The notes beneath the pieces are model-generated. The model searched no databases, had not been told where the DNA came from, and worked only from the letters and a program-made list of their open reading frames with translations. DNA of 39,770 nt from Dehalococcoidia bacterium (GTDB lineage: Bacteria; Chloroflexota; Dehalococcoidia; Tepidiformales; Tepidiformaceae): assembly GCA_009839725.1 (NCBI GenBank), contig VXPF01000070.1:1-39770 (forward strand), given 5' to 3'. Both the position numbers and the translations under genes were made by a program. Every line of letters starts with the position of its first letter. The stretch's first letter is position 1. Below, one piece after another: positions 22,995 to 31,485 of this stretch.

Positions 22995-23477
22995 GTGACG
23001 CGCATCCTCGGCTTCCTGCTTCCGGCGCGGCTCTACCACTGGCTGGTCGTACGGCTCGCGGGTCTCCCCCTGGTTCCAGCCCGGAAGCTGCACCGCTCCG
23101 TCGTGTTCCGGCACCCCCTCCATCTCCGCGACGGCCACTATCTCCTGGTCCCCACCGAGTTCGCCCCCGATGTCCTCACCCTCCCCGAGTCCACCGCTCT
23201 CTGCCTGCAGGAGGACGTCATGGAGTGGGTGGAAGTGAGCGGCTGGGACTACGTCCTCATCGTCGCGAATTTCGGCGCATTCCAGGAGACCCCCTTCCTC
23301 CACGTCCACCTCATCAGGATTGGCGAGCCCCTGGCGGAGTTCTGGGACGTCCAACCGAACTGGCTCGCAGTCGAGCTGGAAGACGACCAGCAGCCGTTCC
23401 GGGCTGGCCGAAGGGTAGTCCGCTACAACGCGCTCGAGAACACCGCCGAAGTCCACACGGACATCTACCTGAACTGA
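22995..23477 (+). CDS. Protein of unknown function
   Basis: A 160-residue frame starting at GTG 22995, 23 nt after the LLM gene and therefore likely in the same transcript. I do not recognise a family. The N-terminus is hydrophobic and basic (ILGFLLPARLYHWLVVRLAGLP), possibly membrane-associated. The rest is rich in beta-type segments (HYLLVPTEFAPDVL, WDYVLIVANFGAF, LHVHLIRIGEPLAEFWDV). Codon use resembles its neighbours and no other long frame competes, so I think it is real. The start could be further downstream. Confidence 0.65.
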   Translation: MTRILGFLLPARLYHWLVVRLAGLPLVPARKLHRSVVFRHPLHLRDGHYLLVPTEFAPDVLTLPESTALCLQEDVMEWVEVSGWDYVLIVANFGAFQETPFLHVHLIRIGEPLAEFWDVQPNWLAVELEDDQQPFRAGRRVVRYNALENTAEVHTDIYLN

Positions 23478-23494
23478 CTCCGGCCCGACCCGGA

Positions 23495-24412
23495 CTAAGC
23501 GAGCGGAGCGAGCGCCCCCAGGTGCTCGTCGAAGTCGAAGACCGGGTGCAGCAGCATGTGCTCTGCCCCGATGTCGATGACCTCCTCGATCCGCTCGCGG
23601 ATGTACGACTCGGGACCCCACACCGCCACCGCGTTCGCGAGGTCCGCGCTCCCGTAGACGTGCGCGAACCACTCCCGCAGCCGCCCCTCTGCCCGATCCC
23701 GATCGTCGTCGATGGCGAGGTACAGCCGCTTCGAGATCGTGAACGTCGCCGGGTCGCGGTTCTGCTCCTCAAGCGCCTGCCGCAGGATCGCGACGTGCTC
23801 GCGGAACTCGTCGATGCTCGACGACCCCGGCCCCATCCACGCATCCCCCATCCGCACCGCCCGCCGCAGTGCCGGCTCGACACGTCCCCCGAACCACACC
23901 GGCGGCCCCGGCCGCTGTACGGGTTTCGGCTCCATGCGGATGTCCTTCAGCTGGAAGAACTCGCCGTCGTACGACGCCTTCCGCTCCGACCAGAGCGCGC
24001 GCATCACCGCCAGCGACTCCGTCAGGCGCTTCACCCGCCGCCCCGCCGGGATGCCGAAGGCCGCGTCGTGGGGCGCGTTCTCGTTCCCGATGCCGAACCC
24101 CGCGTCCACCCGCCCTCCGCTGAGCACATCGAGCGTCGCCAGCTCCTTCGCGAGCTGCACCGGGTTGTGCTGCGGCAGCACGAACACCGCCGTCCCCAGC
24201 CGCACCCGCGACGTGATCGCCGCCACGTACGAGAGCAGGCTCACCGGCTCCAGGTTGCGGCTCCCGCCCAGCACCTGGTCGAGCGTCCACAGGCTCTGGA
24301 ACCCCATCTCTTCCGCCCGCCGCGCTACCCGCCCGATCGGCTCCAGATCGACCGGTTCGTTCAGGGAAACCTGTGGGAGGGCAAATCCAAAGGGAGTCTT
24401 CTCGGACGGCAT
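23495..24412 (-). CDS. LLM-class flavin/F420-dependent oxidoreductase
   Basis: A 305-residue luciferase-like oxidoreductase on the opposite strand. The start ATG 24412 has GGAAGGAG six nt upstream. Diagnostic blocks are FGFALPQVSL, EEMGFQSLWTLDQVLGG, SRVRLGTAVFVLPQHNPVQLAKEL, LSGGRVDAGFGIGNE and KPVQRPGPPVWFGG. It is divergent from the first DinB gene and convergent with the unknown gene at 22995. It is a paralogue, not a duplicate, of the gene at 22009. Cofactor (F420 or FMN) and substrate are unknown. Confidence 0.9.
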   Translation of the reverse strand: MPSEKTPFGFALPQVSLNEPVDLEPIGRVARRAEEMGFQSLWTLDQVLGGSRNLEPVSLLSYVAAITSRVRLGTAVFVLPQHNPVQLAKELATLDVLSGGRVDAGFGIGNENAPHDAAFGIPAGRRVKRLTESLAVMRALWSERKASYDGEFFQLKDIRMEPKPVQRPGPPVWFGGRVEPALRRAVRMGDAWMGPGSSSIDEFREHVAILRQALEEQNRDPATFTISKRLYLAIDDDRDRAEGRLREWFAHVYGSADLANAVAVWGPESYIRERIEEVIDIGAEHMLLHPVFDFDEHLGALAPLA

Positions 24413-24505
24413 TCGACGCTCCTTCCGCAACCGGGCAGTGCCGGCGCAGGATACCGGCCCTCGGTCGCTCCGGCACGGCTTACGCAGCCTTCCCTGGCGA
24501 ACGGG

Positions 24506-24511
24506 TAATAT
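24506..24511 (+). promoter_or_regulatory. Leaderless-type -10 box of the first DinB gene
   Basis: TAATAT ends 7 nt before the GTG start at 24519. It is a strong -10 in very GC-rich surroundings, with no Shine-Dalgarno. Confidence 0.5.
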
Positions 24512-24518
24512 TCCGCCC

Positions 24519-25022
24519 GTGGTAACGCCAAGCGGTCTTCGCGAGCTGTACGACCACCACGCCTGGTCGATGGGCGCACTCCTGGCGCACGCCTCCGAGG
24601 TCTCGCAGGAGCAGGCCGAGGCGATGCCCTGGAAGGGCGTCGCCAGCCTCGAGGACACGCTCACCCACATCATCACCGCGGAGCGTTACTGGCTCGCCAA
24701 CTGGCGGGGGGAGGAACGCCCGCACTTCGACTGGCCGGAGAGCATCGCAGAGGTTGCCGCCCACTGGATGGCCCTCCAGGCCGAGACCCGGGAGTTCCTC
24801 GCCAGCCTTGAGGACGACAACCTGGGCCGCATGCTCGAGCTGCGCCAGCCCATCGGAGGCGGACGCGAGACGCTGGCGGCGGGCATCATGCACGTGCTTC
24901 TGCACGCCGCCCAGCACCGCGCCGAGGCGGCCGTCCTTTTATCGGACTTCGGCCGTTCCCCCGGTGAGCTCGACTACATCGACTTCCTCGAACACCGCGA
25001 GGCCATGCTCTCCCGCGCCTGA
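24519..25022 (+). CDS. DinB/YfiT-like four-helix metalloprotein (copy 1)
   Basis: A 167-residue DinB-superfamily protein with metal-binding histidines in LRELYDHHAWSMGALL (about residue 14) and in IMHVLLHAAQHRAEAAVLL (about residues 132-136). The family includes thiol-dependent S-transferases (for bacillithiol or mycothiol) and DNA-damage-induced proteins of unknown role. The start is GTG 24519, 7 nt after a TAATAT box. It is followed 50 nt later by a paralogue with the same LRELYDHHAW opening and LDYIDFLEHRE-type end, a tandem duplication that has diverged. Confidence 0.87.
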   Translation: MVTPSGLRELYDHHAWSMGALLAHASEVSQEQAEAMPWKGVASLEDTLTHIITAERYWLANWRGEERPHFDWPESIAEVAAHWMALQAETREFLASLEDDNLGRMLELRQPIGGGRETLAAGIMHVLLHAAQHRAEAAVLLSDFGRSPGELDYIDFLEHREAMLSRA

Positions 25023-25059
25023 CGCCGTCGCCGCTCATCCCCTCCCCGCCGCGCGCTTC

Positions 25060-25065
25060 TACAAT
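25060..25065 (+). promoter_or_regulatory. Leaderless-type -10 box of the second DinB gene
   Basis: TACAAT ends 7 nt before the ATG at 25073. An overlapping ATG at 25064 would lie inside the box, so 25073 is preferred. Confidence 0.5.
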
Positions 25066-25072
25066 GCCGGAC

Positions 25073-25579
25073 ATGAACCTAACCGGCCTCCGCGAGCTCT
25101 ACGACCATCACGCCTGGGCGATGGACCGCCTCCTCGCCCGTGCCCGGGAGGTCTCGCCCGGGGATGCTGCCGAGGCCGCACGCCCCGACGGCCTCAGCCT
25201 GCGCGACACCCTTGCCCACATCGTATCCGCCGAGGGCAACTGGCTCAGGCGCTTCCAGGTGCGCGAACGGTACGGCAGCTTCCGCCCCGACAGCGTTGCC
25301 GGCGTGGCCACGGGCTGGATAGGGCTTCAGGCCGATTTTCGGGTCTTCCTCGCGGGCCTGGAAGCCGCCGACCTCGACCGCCCCATCGTGCGAGACCCTC
25401 ACCCGCGTGATCGCGGGACGCTGCGAGCGGGCATCACCCACGTCATCATGCACGGCGCCCAGCACACCGCCGAGGCCGCCGAGCTCCTCACCCGGCTCGG
25501 TCACTCCCCCGGCCAGCTCGACTACATGGAGTTCCTCGACCTCCGCGAGCGCGACCTCCCCTTCTACCGCCCATCCTGA
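25073..25579 (+). CDS. DinB/YfiT-like four-helix metalloprotein (copy 2)
   Basis: A 168-residue paralogue of the preceding gene: LRELYDHHAWAMDRLLARA at residues 5-23, LRDTLAHIVSAEGNWLRRF, then the metal histidines in THVIMHGAQHTAEAAELL and the shared C-terminal GQLDYMEFLDLRERDLPFYRP. The family is described as metal-binding thiol transferases or DinB-like proteins; the substrate is unknown. I use ATG 25073, nine nt inside an alternative ATG, because TACAAT lies exactly 7 nt before it. Its own promoter means the two copies may be regulated separately. Confidence 0.88.
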   Translation: MNLTGLRELYDHHAWAMDRLLARAREVSPGDAAEAARPDGLSLRDTLAHIVSAEGNWLRRFQVRERYGSFRPDSVAGVATGWIGLQADFRVFLAGLEAADLDRPIVRDPHPRDRGTLRAGITHVIMHGAQHTAEAAELLTRLGHSPGQLDYMEFLDLRERDLPFYRPS

Positions 25580-25614
25580 GGCTCCCCTCGGCCCGCCCGC
25601 GGGGCGCTCTCCTC

Positions 25615-25620
25615 TACAAT
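25615..25620 (+). promoter_or_regulatory. Leaderless-type -10 box of the SnoaL-like gene
   Basis: TACAAT ends 7 nt before the ATG at 25628, the same geometry as the gene just upstream. Confidence 0.5.
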
Positions 25621-25627
25621 CCCGCGC

Positions 25628-26191
25628 ATGGACGTGAACGAGACCTCCGACTACGTCGAGCTGATGCAGCTCCCCATCCGCTACGGCCACGCCCTCGACA
25701 TGCTGGGCCGCGCCCGCAACCGTGGCGACGACGCGCTCTACGAGCGCGGCCAGTCGATCCTGCGCACGGCCTTTGCCCAGGACTTCATCTTCGAGGATCT
25801 CAGCGCCGATCCCGTCAACGTCCACGGCGCCGACGGCTGGGCCGAGTTCTGCGCCCGCGCCCTCGGCTCCTTCGGTGGCACCCAGCACTTCATCGCGCCC
25901 CCGCTCGTGCTCATCGACGAACCTCCCGTCGAGCAGAACGGCGTCCGTCTCGGCGGCAAGGCGCGGCTGCGCAGCTACCTGCAGGCCACCCACACCCTCC
26001 CCCGCGAGGGCGAGGAAGTGCCTCCCGACACCACCGACAAGGTGCCCACCCTCTCCGCGGGCACGAACACGGTCATCTACGGCACCTACGAGGACGAGTG
26101 CGTGCGCGAAGCGGTCGGCTGGCGCATCCGCCGCCGCTCGCTTCGCTACACCCACATCGAGGGCTACCCCTTCGACGTCTCCGGCCGCTAG
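25628..26191 (+). CDS. SnoaL-like / NTF2-fold protein
   Basis: A 187-residue protein with the cone-shaped NTF2/SnoaL-like fold pattern. An N-terminal helix (LPIRYGHALDMLGRARNRGD) and FAQDFIFEDLS are followed by GADGWAEFCARAL and HFIAPPLVLID, then a C-terminal strand with GWRIRRRSLRYTHIEGYPFDV. Such proteins are small-molecule isomerases, dehydratases or binding scaffolds. Nothing in the sequence identifies a substrate. The stop shares CTAG 26188-26191 with the convergent coxM-like gene, so it ends exactly where the molybdenum-enzyme operon ends. Confidence 0.75.
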   Translation: MDVNETSDYVELMQLPIRYGHALDMLGRARNRGDDALYERGQSILRTAFAQDFIFEDLSADPVNVHGADGWAEFCARALGSFGGTQHFIAPPLVLIDEPPVEQNGVRLGGKARLRSYLQATHTLPREGEEVPPDTTDKVPTLSAGTNTVIYGTYEDECVREAVGWRIRRRSLRYTHIEGYPFDVSGR

Positions 26192-27039
26192 CCCCTCCCG
26201 GCCGCCGCTTCGATCGCGCGTCGCGTGAACACCGCGGTCATCGCCCGGCGGTACTCCTCGCTGCCGTGCAGGTCCTCGTTCACGAAGTCCAGCGCCTCGC
26301 CTGCGCCCGCGGCGGCCGAGGCCGCCCCGTCGGGCAGCGAAGCCCCCGCCAGCGCGCCCTCGACGCCCGAGAGGCGCTGCGCGTGGCTCGACGCGCCCGT
26401 CACGGCGACGCGCGCCGATGAGCACGTGCCCCCGTCCAGCGACAGCGCCGCCGCCACGCCTACCAGCGCGAACTTCGAGGCGCGCTGCTCCAGCTTGGCG
26501 TAGGCCGCGCTGCGGCACGCCTGGAAGCACACGCCCGTCACGATCTCGTCCTCGCCCAGGTCCACCGTGAGGATGTCCTGGAAGAAGTCCTCGGCCTGCA
26601 CCTTGCGCTCGCCGTTCGGCCCCAGGAGCGCGATCGTCGCGTCCAGCGCGACCATCACCGCCGGCAGGTCCGCGCCCGGGTCGGCGTGGGCGAGGCTGCC
26701 CCCGATCGTGCCCCGGTTGCGCACCTGCGCATCGCCGATGTTGGCAGCCGTCTCGGCCACGATCGGCGCCTGCGCGCGCAGCAGGTCGGAGGCCGCGATC
26801 TCGGCGTGCGTCATGGCCGCCCCGATCGCGATCTCGCCGTCGGTTTCCTGGATGCCCCGCAGCTCGTCGAGGCCGCCGATGTCGATCAGCAGGCCCGGCT
26901 CCGCCAGGCGCTGCTTCATCATCGGGATCAGGCTGTGGCCGCCCGCGAGGAGCTTCGCCTCGGGACCGCCCTCCTGCAGGAGCGTCAGCGCCTCCGCGAC
27001 GCTTCCCGCTTTTCGGTATTCGAACGCGGTGGGAATCAC
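26188..27039 (-). CDS. Xanthine/CO dehydrogenase family FAD-binding medium subunit (CoxM-like)
   Basis: The FAD-binding subunit of a molybdenum hydroxylase, 283 residues. It shows FAD motifs KLLAGGHSLIPMMKQRL (about residue 30) and TIGGSLAHADPGADLPA (about residue 100), and C-terminal ALDFVNEDLHGSEEYRR. GTG 27039 overlaps the coxL stop as GTGA and follows a GGAGG, so it is translationally coupled. It passes electrons from the [2Fe-2S] subunit to its acceptor. It is the last gene of the operon that starts at 31363. Confidence 0.92.
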   Translation of the reverse strand: MIPTAFEYRKAGSVAEALTLLQEGGPEAKLLAGGHSLIPMMKQRLAEPGLLIDIGGLDELRGIQETDGEIAIGAAMTHAEIAASDLLRAQAPIVAETAANIGDAQVRNRGTIGGSLAHADPGADLPAVMVALDATIALLGPNGERKVQAEDFFQDILTVDLGEDEIVTGVCFQACRSAAYAKLEQRASKFALVGVAAALSLDGGTCSSARVAVTGASSHAQRLSGVEGALAGASLPDGAASAAAGAGEALDFVNEDLHGSEEYRRAMTAVFTRRAIEAAAGRG

Positions 27040-29426
27040 GACTGGCCTCCGTTCTCCTGGATCAGGCGCCACAACCGCTCGGGACGCAGTGGCATCTCGA
27101 TATGCGTCACGCCGAACGGCGCGAGCGCGTCCACCGCCGCGTTCACCACGCAGGGGGTGGAGCCGATGGTGCCCGCTTCTCCCACGCCCTTCGCCCCCAG
27201 CGGGTTCACCGGCGTGGGCGTGACCGTGTTGTCGAGCTCGAAGGCCGGCAGGTCCGCCGCCCGTGGCATCACGTAGTCCATGAAGCTCGCGGTCACCGGC
27301 TGGCCGTCCTCGTCGTAGACGACCTCCTCGAACATCGCCTGGCCGATGCCCTGGGCGAGTCCGCCGTGCACCTGCCCATCGACGATGAGGGGGTTGATGA
27401 CGTTGCCGCAGTCGTCGACTGCGACCATCTTCAGCAGCCGGGGCTCCCCCGTCTCGCGGTCGATCTCGACCATTGAGATGTGGCAGCCGAACGGGTAGGT
27501 GTTGTTCTCCGGCTCGAAGAACGACTCCTCCGACACGCCCGGCTCCATTCCCGGAGGAAGGGGCACCGGCACGTAGGCGAAGTCGGCCACCTCCGCGAAG
27601 GTCTTGCTCACCTCCGGCGCGCCTTCAACCTGGATGCGACCGTCCTCGAAGACAAGGTCCTCGGGGCTCACCTCCTGGTCGGTCATCAGCGCCGCCGCGA
27701 ACTGCTTCATCTTGTCGCCGGCCTTGCCCGCGGCTGAGATCAGCGCGGCTCCCCCGACCGCCTGCGAGCGGCTGCCGAAGGTGCCGATGCCCTGCTTCAC
27801 CACGCTCGTGTCGCCGTGGAGGATCGTGATGTCCTCCAGCGGGATCGAGAAGTGGTCCGCCAGCATCTGCGCGAAGGTCGTCTCGTTGCCCTGGCCGTGC
27901 GGCGAGGCGCCGGTCGTCGCCGTCACCTTGCCTCCGCGCTCCACGGTCACGCCCGAGTGCTCCCAGCCGCCCGTGGGGACGACCGCGGAGGGACCCAGCC
28001 CGCAGACCTCGACGTAGAACGACAGGCCTACGCCCACGATGCGGCCCTCGGCCCGGGCCGCGTCGCGCTCGGCGAGCATCCCCTGCCAGTCCGCCACCTC
28101 GAGCGCCTTGTCGAGGCACGGCTCGTAGTTGCCCGAGTCGTACACGAGCCCGCTCTGCGTCGCGAAGGGGAACTCGTCCGCCGGGACGAAGTTCTTGCGC
28201 CTGATCTCGGCCGGATCCATGTCCAGCTCGCGCGCGAGCATGTCGACCGCGCGCTCCAGGAAGTAGAGACCCTCGGGCCGGCCCGCCCCGCGGTAGGCGT
28301 CTGTCGGCGTCTTGTTCGTGAACACCTCCGTCAGCTCGTGTCGGACCACGGGCAGCCGGTAGACGCCGTTCATCATCAGGCCCGTCAACGTCGGGATCAT
28401 CGCGGTCAGCAGCACCTCGTAGGCGCCGATGTCGGCGATGATCCGTGCCTTCAGGCCGGTGATCGTGCCGTCGCTCTTGGCGGCGAGGTCGATGTAGCCG
28501 AGCAGGTCACGCCCGTGGGTGGTCGTCAGGAACGCTTCCGTGCGGTCCTCGATCCACTTCACGGGGGCGCCCGCCAGCCGTGAGAGCGCGGCGGCCACGT
28601 ACTCCTCGCCGTAGATGTTGATCTTGCAGCCGAAGCCGCCCCCGACCTCGGGCGCGACGGCCCGGACCTGGTGCTCGCCGAGGCCCATCATCGCCGCCAC
28701 CAGCGTCCGCAGGATGTGCGGATTCTGGGTCGCGCTCCAGACCGTCAGGTACTCGCGGCCCGTCTCGTACTGCGCGACCACGCCCCGCGGCTCCATTGCG
28801 TTCGGCGCGAGCCGCTGGTTCAGCATCCGCTGCGTGACCAAGACGTCCGCTTCCTCGAAGGCCGCGTCCACGGCGCTGTCGTCCTCGGGCTGGGCCGTCT
28901 CGGGGTTGACCCCCGTGCCGCCCCAGTAGCTCTCGACCGCGATGTTGCGCTCGAAGCCCTCGTGCAGCGTGGCCGAGCCCGGCTCCATCGCCACCTCCGG
29001 GTCCACGACGGCGGGAAGCTCTTCGTACTCGACCTCGATCGCGTCCGCCGCGTCCCGCGCGAGGTAGCGGTCCTCGGCCACGACCACCGCCACCGGCTCG
29101 CCCACGTAGCGCACCTTGTCGGTCGCGACGGAGAAGTGGTCCGGCGCCGGGAAGGGCGTGCCGATCGGCATCGGGCCGAGATGCTCGGCCAGCTCCGCGC
29201 CCGTAATCACGAGCTCGACGCCTTCCATCTCCGCGGCCGCACTCGTATCGATGCTCTTGATGACGCCGTGGGCGATGTCGCTCCGCTTGAAGGCGAGGTG
29301 CAGCATGCCCGGCAGCTTGATGTCGTCGACGTAGGTCGCCTGGCCCTGGATGAGCCGCGGATCCTCGCGCCGCTTCACGCGCTCGCCGATGAGTTTGGGG
29401 AGAGCGGGGCCGTCTGCGATGGTCAT
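27036..29426 (-). CDS. Molybdopterin-binding large subunit of a xanthine/CO dehydrogenase-family hydroxylase (CoxL-like, form II type)
   Basis: A 796-residue catalytic subunit that hydroxylates a carbon substrate at a molybdenum centre. Seen: [52 protein letters not shown] at about residue 376, the GQGNETTF glutamine loop, and the active-site Glu in [14 protein letters not shown] near the C-terminus. The AYRGAGR motif in place of AYRCSFR marks the form II or aldehyde/xanthine-type branch, so CO oxidation should not be assumed. ATG 29426 overlaps the small-subunit stop as ATGA. Confidence 0.94.
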   Translation of the reverse strand: MTIADGPALPKLIGERVKRREDPRLIQGQATYVDDIKLPGMLHLAFKRSDIAHGVIKSIDTSAAAEMEGVELVITGAELAEHLGPMPIGTPFPAPDHFSVATDKVRYVGEPVAVVVAEDRYLARDAADAIEVEYEELPAVVDPEVAMEPGSATLHEGFERNIAVESYWGGTGVNPETAQPEDDSAVDAAFEEADVLVTQRMLNQRLAPNAMEPRGVVAQYETGREYLTVWSATQNPHILRTLVAAMMGLGEHQVRAVAPEVGGGFGCKINIYGEEYVAAALSRLAGAPVKWIEDRTEAFLTTTHGRDLLGYIDLAAKSDGTITGLKARIIADIGAYEVLLTAMIPTLTGLMMNGVYRLPVVRHELTEVFTNKTPTDAYRGAGRPEGLYFLERAVDMLARELDMDPAEIRRKNFVPADEFPFATQSGLVYDSGNYEPCLDKALEVADWQGMLAERDAARAEGRIVGVGLSFYVEVCGLGPSAVVPTGGWEHSGVTVERGGKVTATTGASPHGQGNETTFAQMLADHFSIPLEDITILHGDTSVVKQGIGTFGSRSQAVGGAALISAAGKAGDKMKQFAAALMTDQEVSPEDLVFEDGRIQVEGAPEVSKTFAEVADFAYVPVPLPPGMEPGVSEESFFEPENNTYPFGCHISMVEIDRETGEPRLLKMVAVDDCGNVINPLIVDGQVHGGLAQGIGQAMFEEVVYDEDGQPVTASFMDYVMPRAADLPAFELDNTVTPTPVNPLGAKGVGEAGTIGSTPCVVNAAVDALAPFGVTHIEMPLRPERLWRLIQENGGQS

Positions 29427-29902
29427 GACTGCGCCATCCTTTCCGCCGCGTGCTGAATCGCGTTCACGATGTGCTGGTAGCCCGTGCAGCGGCAGAGGTT
29501 GCCCGAGATGCCCTCGCGGATCTCCGCCTCGCTCGGAGCCGGGTTGTTCTCCAGCAGGTTCACCGCCGACATGATCATCCCCGGCGTGCAGTAGCCGCAC
29601 TGCAGCCCGTGCTCCTCCCAGAACCCGTCCTGCAGCGGATGCAGCTCGCCGCCGTCGGCCAGACCCTCGATGGTCTGGACCTCCGCGCCGTCCGCCTGCA
29701 CGGCGAACACCGTGCACGACTTCGCGCTGTGCCCGTCGATCAGGACCGTGCAGGCGCCGCACTGGCTCGTGTCGCAGCCCACGTGGGTGCCCGTCAGGTT
29801 CAGGCTCTCGCGCAGGAAGTGCACGAGCAGCAGCCGCGCCTCGACCATCGCCGAGCGTTTGCGGCCGTTCACGTTGATGGTGATCGGTACCGGTTCAGAC
29901 AT
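29423..29902 (-). CDS. [2Fe-2S] small subunit of a xanthine/CO dehydrogenase-family hydroxylase (CoxS-like)
   Basis: A 159-residue iron-sulfur subunit with two [2Fe-2S] centres. The plant-type cluster is [21 protein letters not shown] (first 17 residues given within the motif [10 protein letters not shown], about residue 43). The second is [11 protein letters not shown]...CRCTGYQHI, about residues 101-142. It relays electrons from molybdenum to FAD. AAGGAGG five nt before the ATG is a strong ribosome site. The small-large-medium order is that of many aerobic molybdenum hydroxylase operons. Confidence 0.94.
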   Translation of the reverse strand: MSEPVPITINVNGRKRSAMVEARLLLVHFLRESLNLTGTHVGCDTSQCGACTVLIDGHSAKSCTVFAVQADGAEVQTIEGLADGGELHPLQDGFWEEHGLQCGYCTPGMIMSAVNLLENNPAPSEAEIREGISGNLCRCTGYQHIVNAIQHAAERMAQS

Positions 29903-29942
29903 CGCGACCTCCTTGTCGCCCTCGTAGTAGGTGGCGCCGCCG

Positions 29943-30389
29943 TCAGGCGGCTCGGTCGTCTACCTGTTGCTCGATTGACTTGAAGAACTGCCCGATGAGG
30001 AGCCGCGCCACGCCGCCCAGGAGCCTCCCCCCGAGCCGCGCGATCGTGCCCCGCGCCTTCACGTCGGCGCGGTAGTGCATGGTCGTGCCGCCCCCGGATT
30101 CCGAGAGATCAACCACCGCATCCGCCCGTATGCCGCCCGGCTTGCCCGACCCCTCGATTCGCAGCCGGTACGACTCCGGCGGGCTCTGCTCCAGCACCTC
30201 GACGCGCCCCGTGTAGGTGCCCCGCACCGACGCGATGCCGACGCGCATCGTCGACTCGTACCTGTCCGGCGCGACCTCCTCGAAGCGTTCCACCCCCGGC
30301 AGCGCGCTCGCGAGCACGTCCGGGTCGAGCAGCAGCTCGTAGAGCAGCTCCCGCCCCCCGTTGAACTCCTGCTCGCCCTTGATCTCCAC
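29943..30389 (-). CDS. CoxG-like SRPBCC protein (membrane-associated assembly factor type)
   Basis: A 148-residue SRPBCC/START-like protein: [38 protein letters not shown], the beta strands [18 protein letters not shown] and [20 protein letters not shown], and a C-terminal helix [15 protein letters not shown]. CoxG proteins help mature or anchor the molybdenum hydroxylase. I use GTG 30389 preceded by GGGAG; the longer upstream frame overlaps the LLM gene. It lies between the LLM gene (23 nt) and coxS (40 nt), all on one strand. Confidence 0.87.
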   Translation of the reverse strand: MEIKGEQEFNGGRELLYELLLDPDVLASALPGVERFEEVAPDRYESTMRVGIASVRGTYTGRVEVLEQSPPESYRLRIEGSGKPGGIRADAVVDLSESGGGTTMHYRADVKARGTIARLGGRLLGGVARLLIGQFFKSIEQQVDDRAA

Positions 30390-30412
30390 GCTTACGCTCC
30401 CTCTCGCGGGGT

Positions 30413-31363
30413 CTAGATGCCGTTCGTGTTCACGTCCTTCAGGAAGTCGTAGGTGCGCTGGGGGGCGTCCGGGTCCTCGGGAACCGGCAGGATCGCGCCG
30501 TTGTAGTCGGTCACCCCGATCGATTCGAGCCGCTTGAGCTGCGCCCGCACGCTCGCCTCGTCTCCAACGATCGCCATCTCCGCGACGCCGCTCACGCCTT
30601 CCGCCGCGATCACCTTCCGGTACGAGTAGATCTTCCCGTAGACCTCCCACACCTTCCCGCACGACTCGCGCGCGGACTCTTCGTTGTTCGTCACCGAGAT
30701 GGGGATGCCCGCGATGATGCGCGGCGCGGGACGCCCGACGGAGTCCGCCGCCTTCGTGATCGTCGGCACCGCCGTCTGCTCGATGTAGTTCGGCCCGCAC
30801 CAGAACATGCTCGTCCCGTCCGCGAGCTCGCCCGTCACCTTGAGCATTCCCGGGCCCAGCGCCGCGATCACCACCTTGGGGCGCCCCCCGCCCGGCACGT
30901 CGAGCTGCGTGAACGGAGCGTTGTTCATGTGAACCCGGTACTCCTGCCCGCTGTGGTTCACGAGGTCGCCGTCCAGCAGCGCGTTGAGCACCTCCAGGTA
31001 CTCCCGCAGGTGCCGCACCGGCGTGGCCCAGGTCAGCCCCTGCCAGTCCTCGACGATGAACTTGTGGCTCAGGCCGAGCCCCAGGATGAAGCGGCCGCCG
31101 CAGACCATGTTCGTCGTGAGCGCCTGCTGCGCCATCACCATCGGGTGGCGCGGGTACGTCGGCACGACCGCCGTCCCCAGCTCGATGCTGCTCGTCTCCT
31201 GTCCCGCCAGCGCGCAGATGGTCATGGCGTCATGGTTCAGGTGGTTGCCGATCCAGGCCGACTGGAAGCCGTCCGCTTCGATCTGCTTGTAGGGCTCGAC
31301 GATGTCGCTGACGGAGTCGCCTCGCCCCCCGCCCGGTGGCCTCGAAATGATGCGCATGCCCAT
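30413..31363 (-). CDS. LLM-class F420-dependent oxidoreductase heading the CoxGSLM operon
   Basis: A 316-residue luciferase-like oxidoreductase. Blocks include EADGFQSAWIGNH, SSIELGTAVVPTYPRHPMVMAQQAL, CGGRFILGLGLSHKFIVEDW and RPKVVIAALGPGMLKVTGELADGTSMFW, typical of F420-dependent members. AGGAGG seven nt before ATG 31363 supports the start. It is the first gene of a minus-strand operon continuing into coxG, S, L and M, which suggests that the F420/flavin enzyme and the molybdenum hydroxylase act on the same pathway. The substrate is unknown. Confidence 0.9.
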   Translation of the reverse strand: MGMRIISRPPGGGRGDSVSDIVEPYKQIEADGFQSAWIGNHLNHDAMTICALAGQETSSIELGTAVVPTYPRHPMVMAQQALTTNMVCGGRFILGLGLSHKFIVEDWQGLTWATPVRHLREYLEVLNALLDGDLVNHSGQEYRVHMNNAPFTQLDVPGGGRPKVVIAALGPGMLKVTGELADGTSMFWCGPNYIEQTAVPTITKAADSVGRPAPRIIAGIPISVTNNEESARESCGKVWEVYGKIYSYRKVIAAEGVSGVAEMAIVGDEASVRAQLKRLESIGVTDYNGAILPVPEDPDAPQRTYDFLKDVNTNGI

Positions 31364-31472
31364 CGGCGCTCCTCCTGCCGCCCCTTGTCCGGGGCCGCCG
31401 CGATGATACGCCCGTCGGCTGGCCCTTGTGCGAAGAGGCGCCTCGCACGACGGGCTGCCTTTCCCCAGCCGC

Positions 31473-31478
31473 TACACT
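31473..31478 (+). promoter_or_regulatory. Leaderless-type -10 box of the esterase gene
   Basis: TACACT ends 7 nt before the ATG at 31486. No Shine-Dalgarno. The divergent LLM operon starts 123 nt away. Confidence 0.45.
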
Positions 31479-31485
31479 CCCCGCC

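Noticed and set aside
21960-23515. Short GCGAGCGGAGCGAGC-like repeats at about 21,990 and 23,500 as a mobile repeat family
   Set aside because: Two short partial copies in a GC-rich background, without target duplications or terminal inverted repeats, are not enough.
27036-29426. Form I CO dehydrogenase
   Set aside because: The active-site loop reads AYRGAGR rather than AYRCSFR, so CO specificity is not supported.
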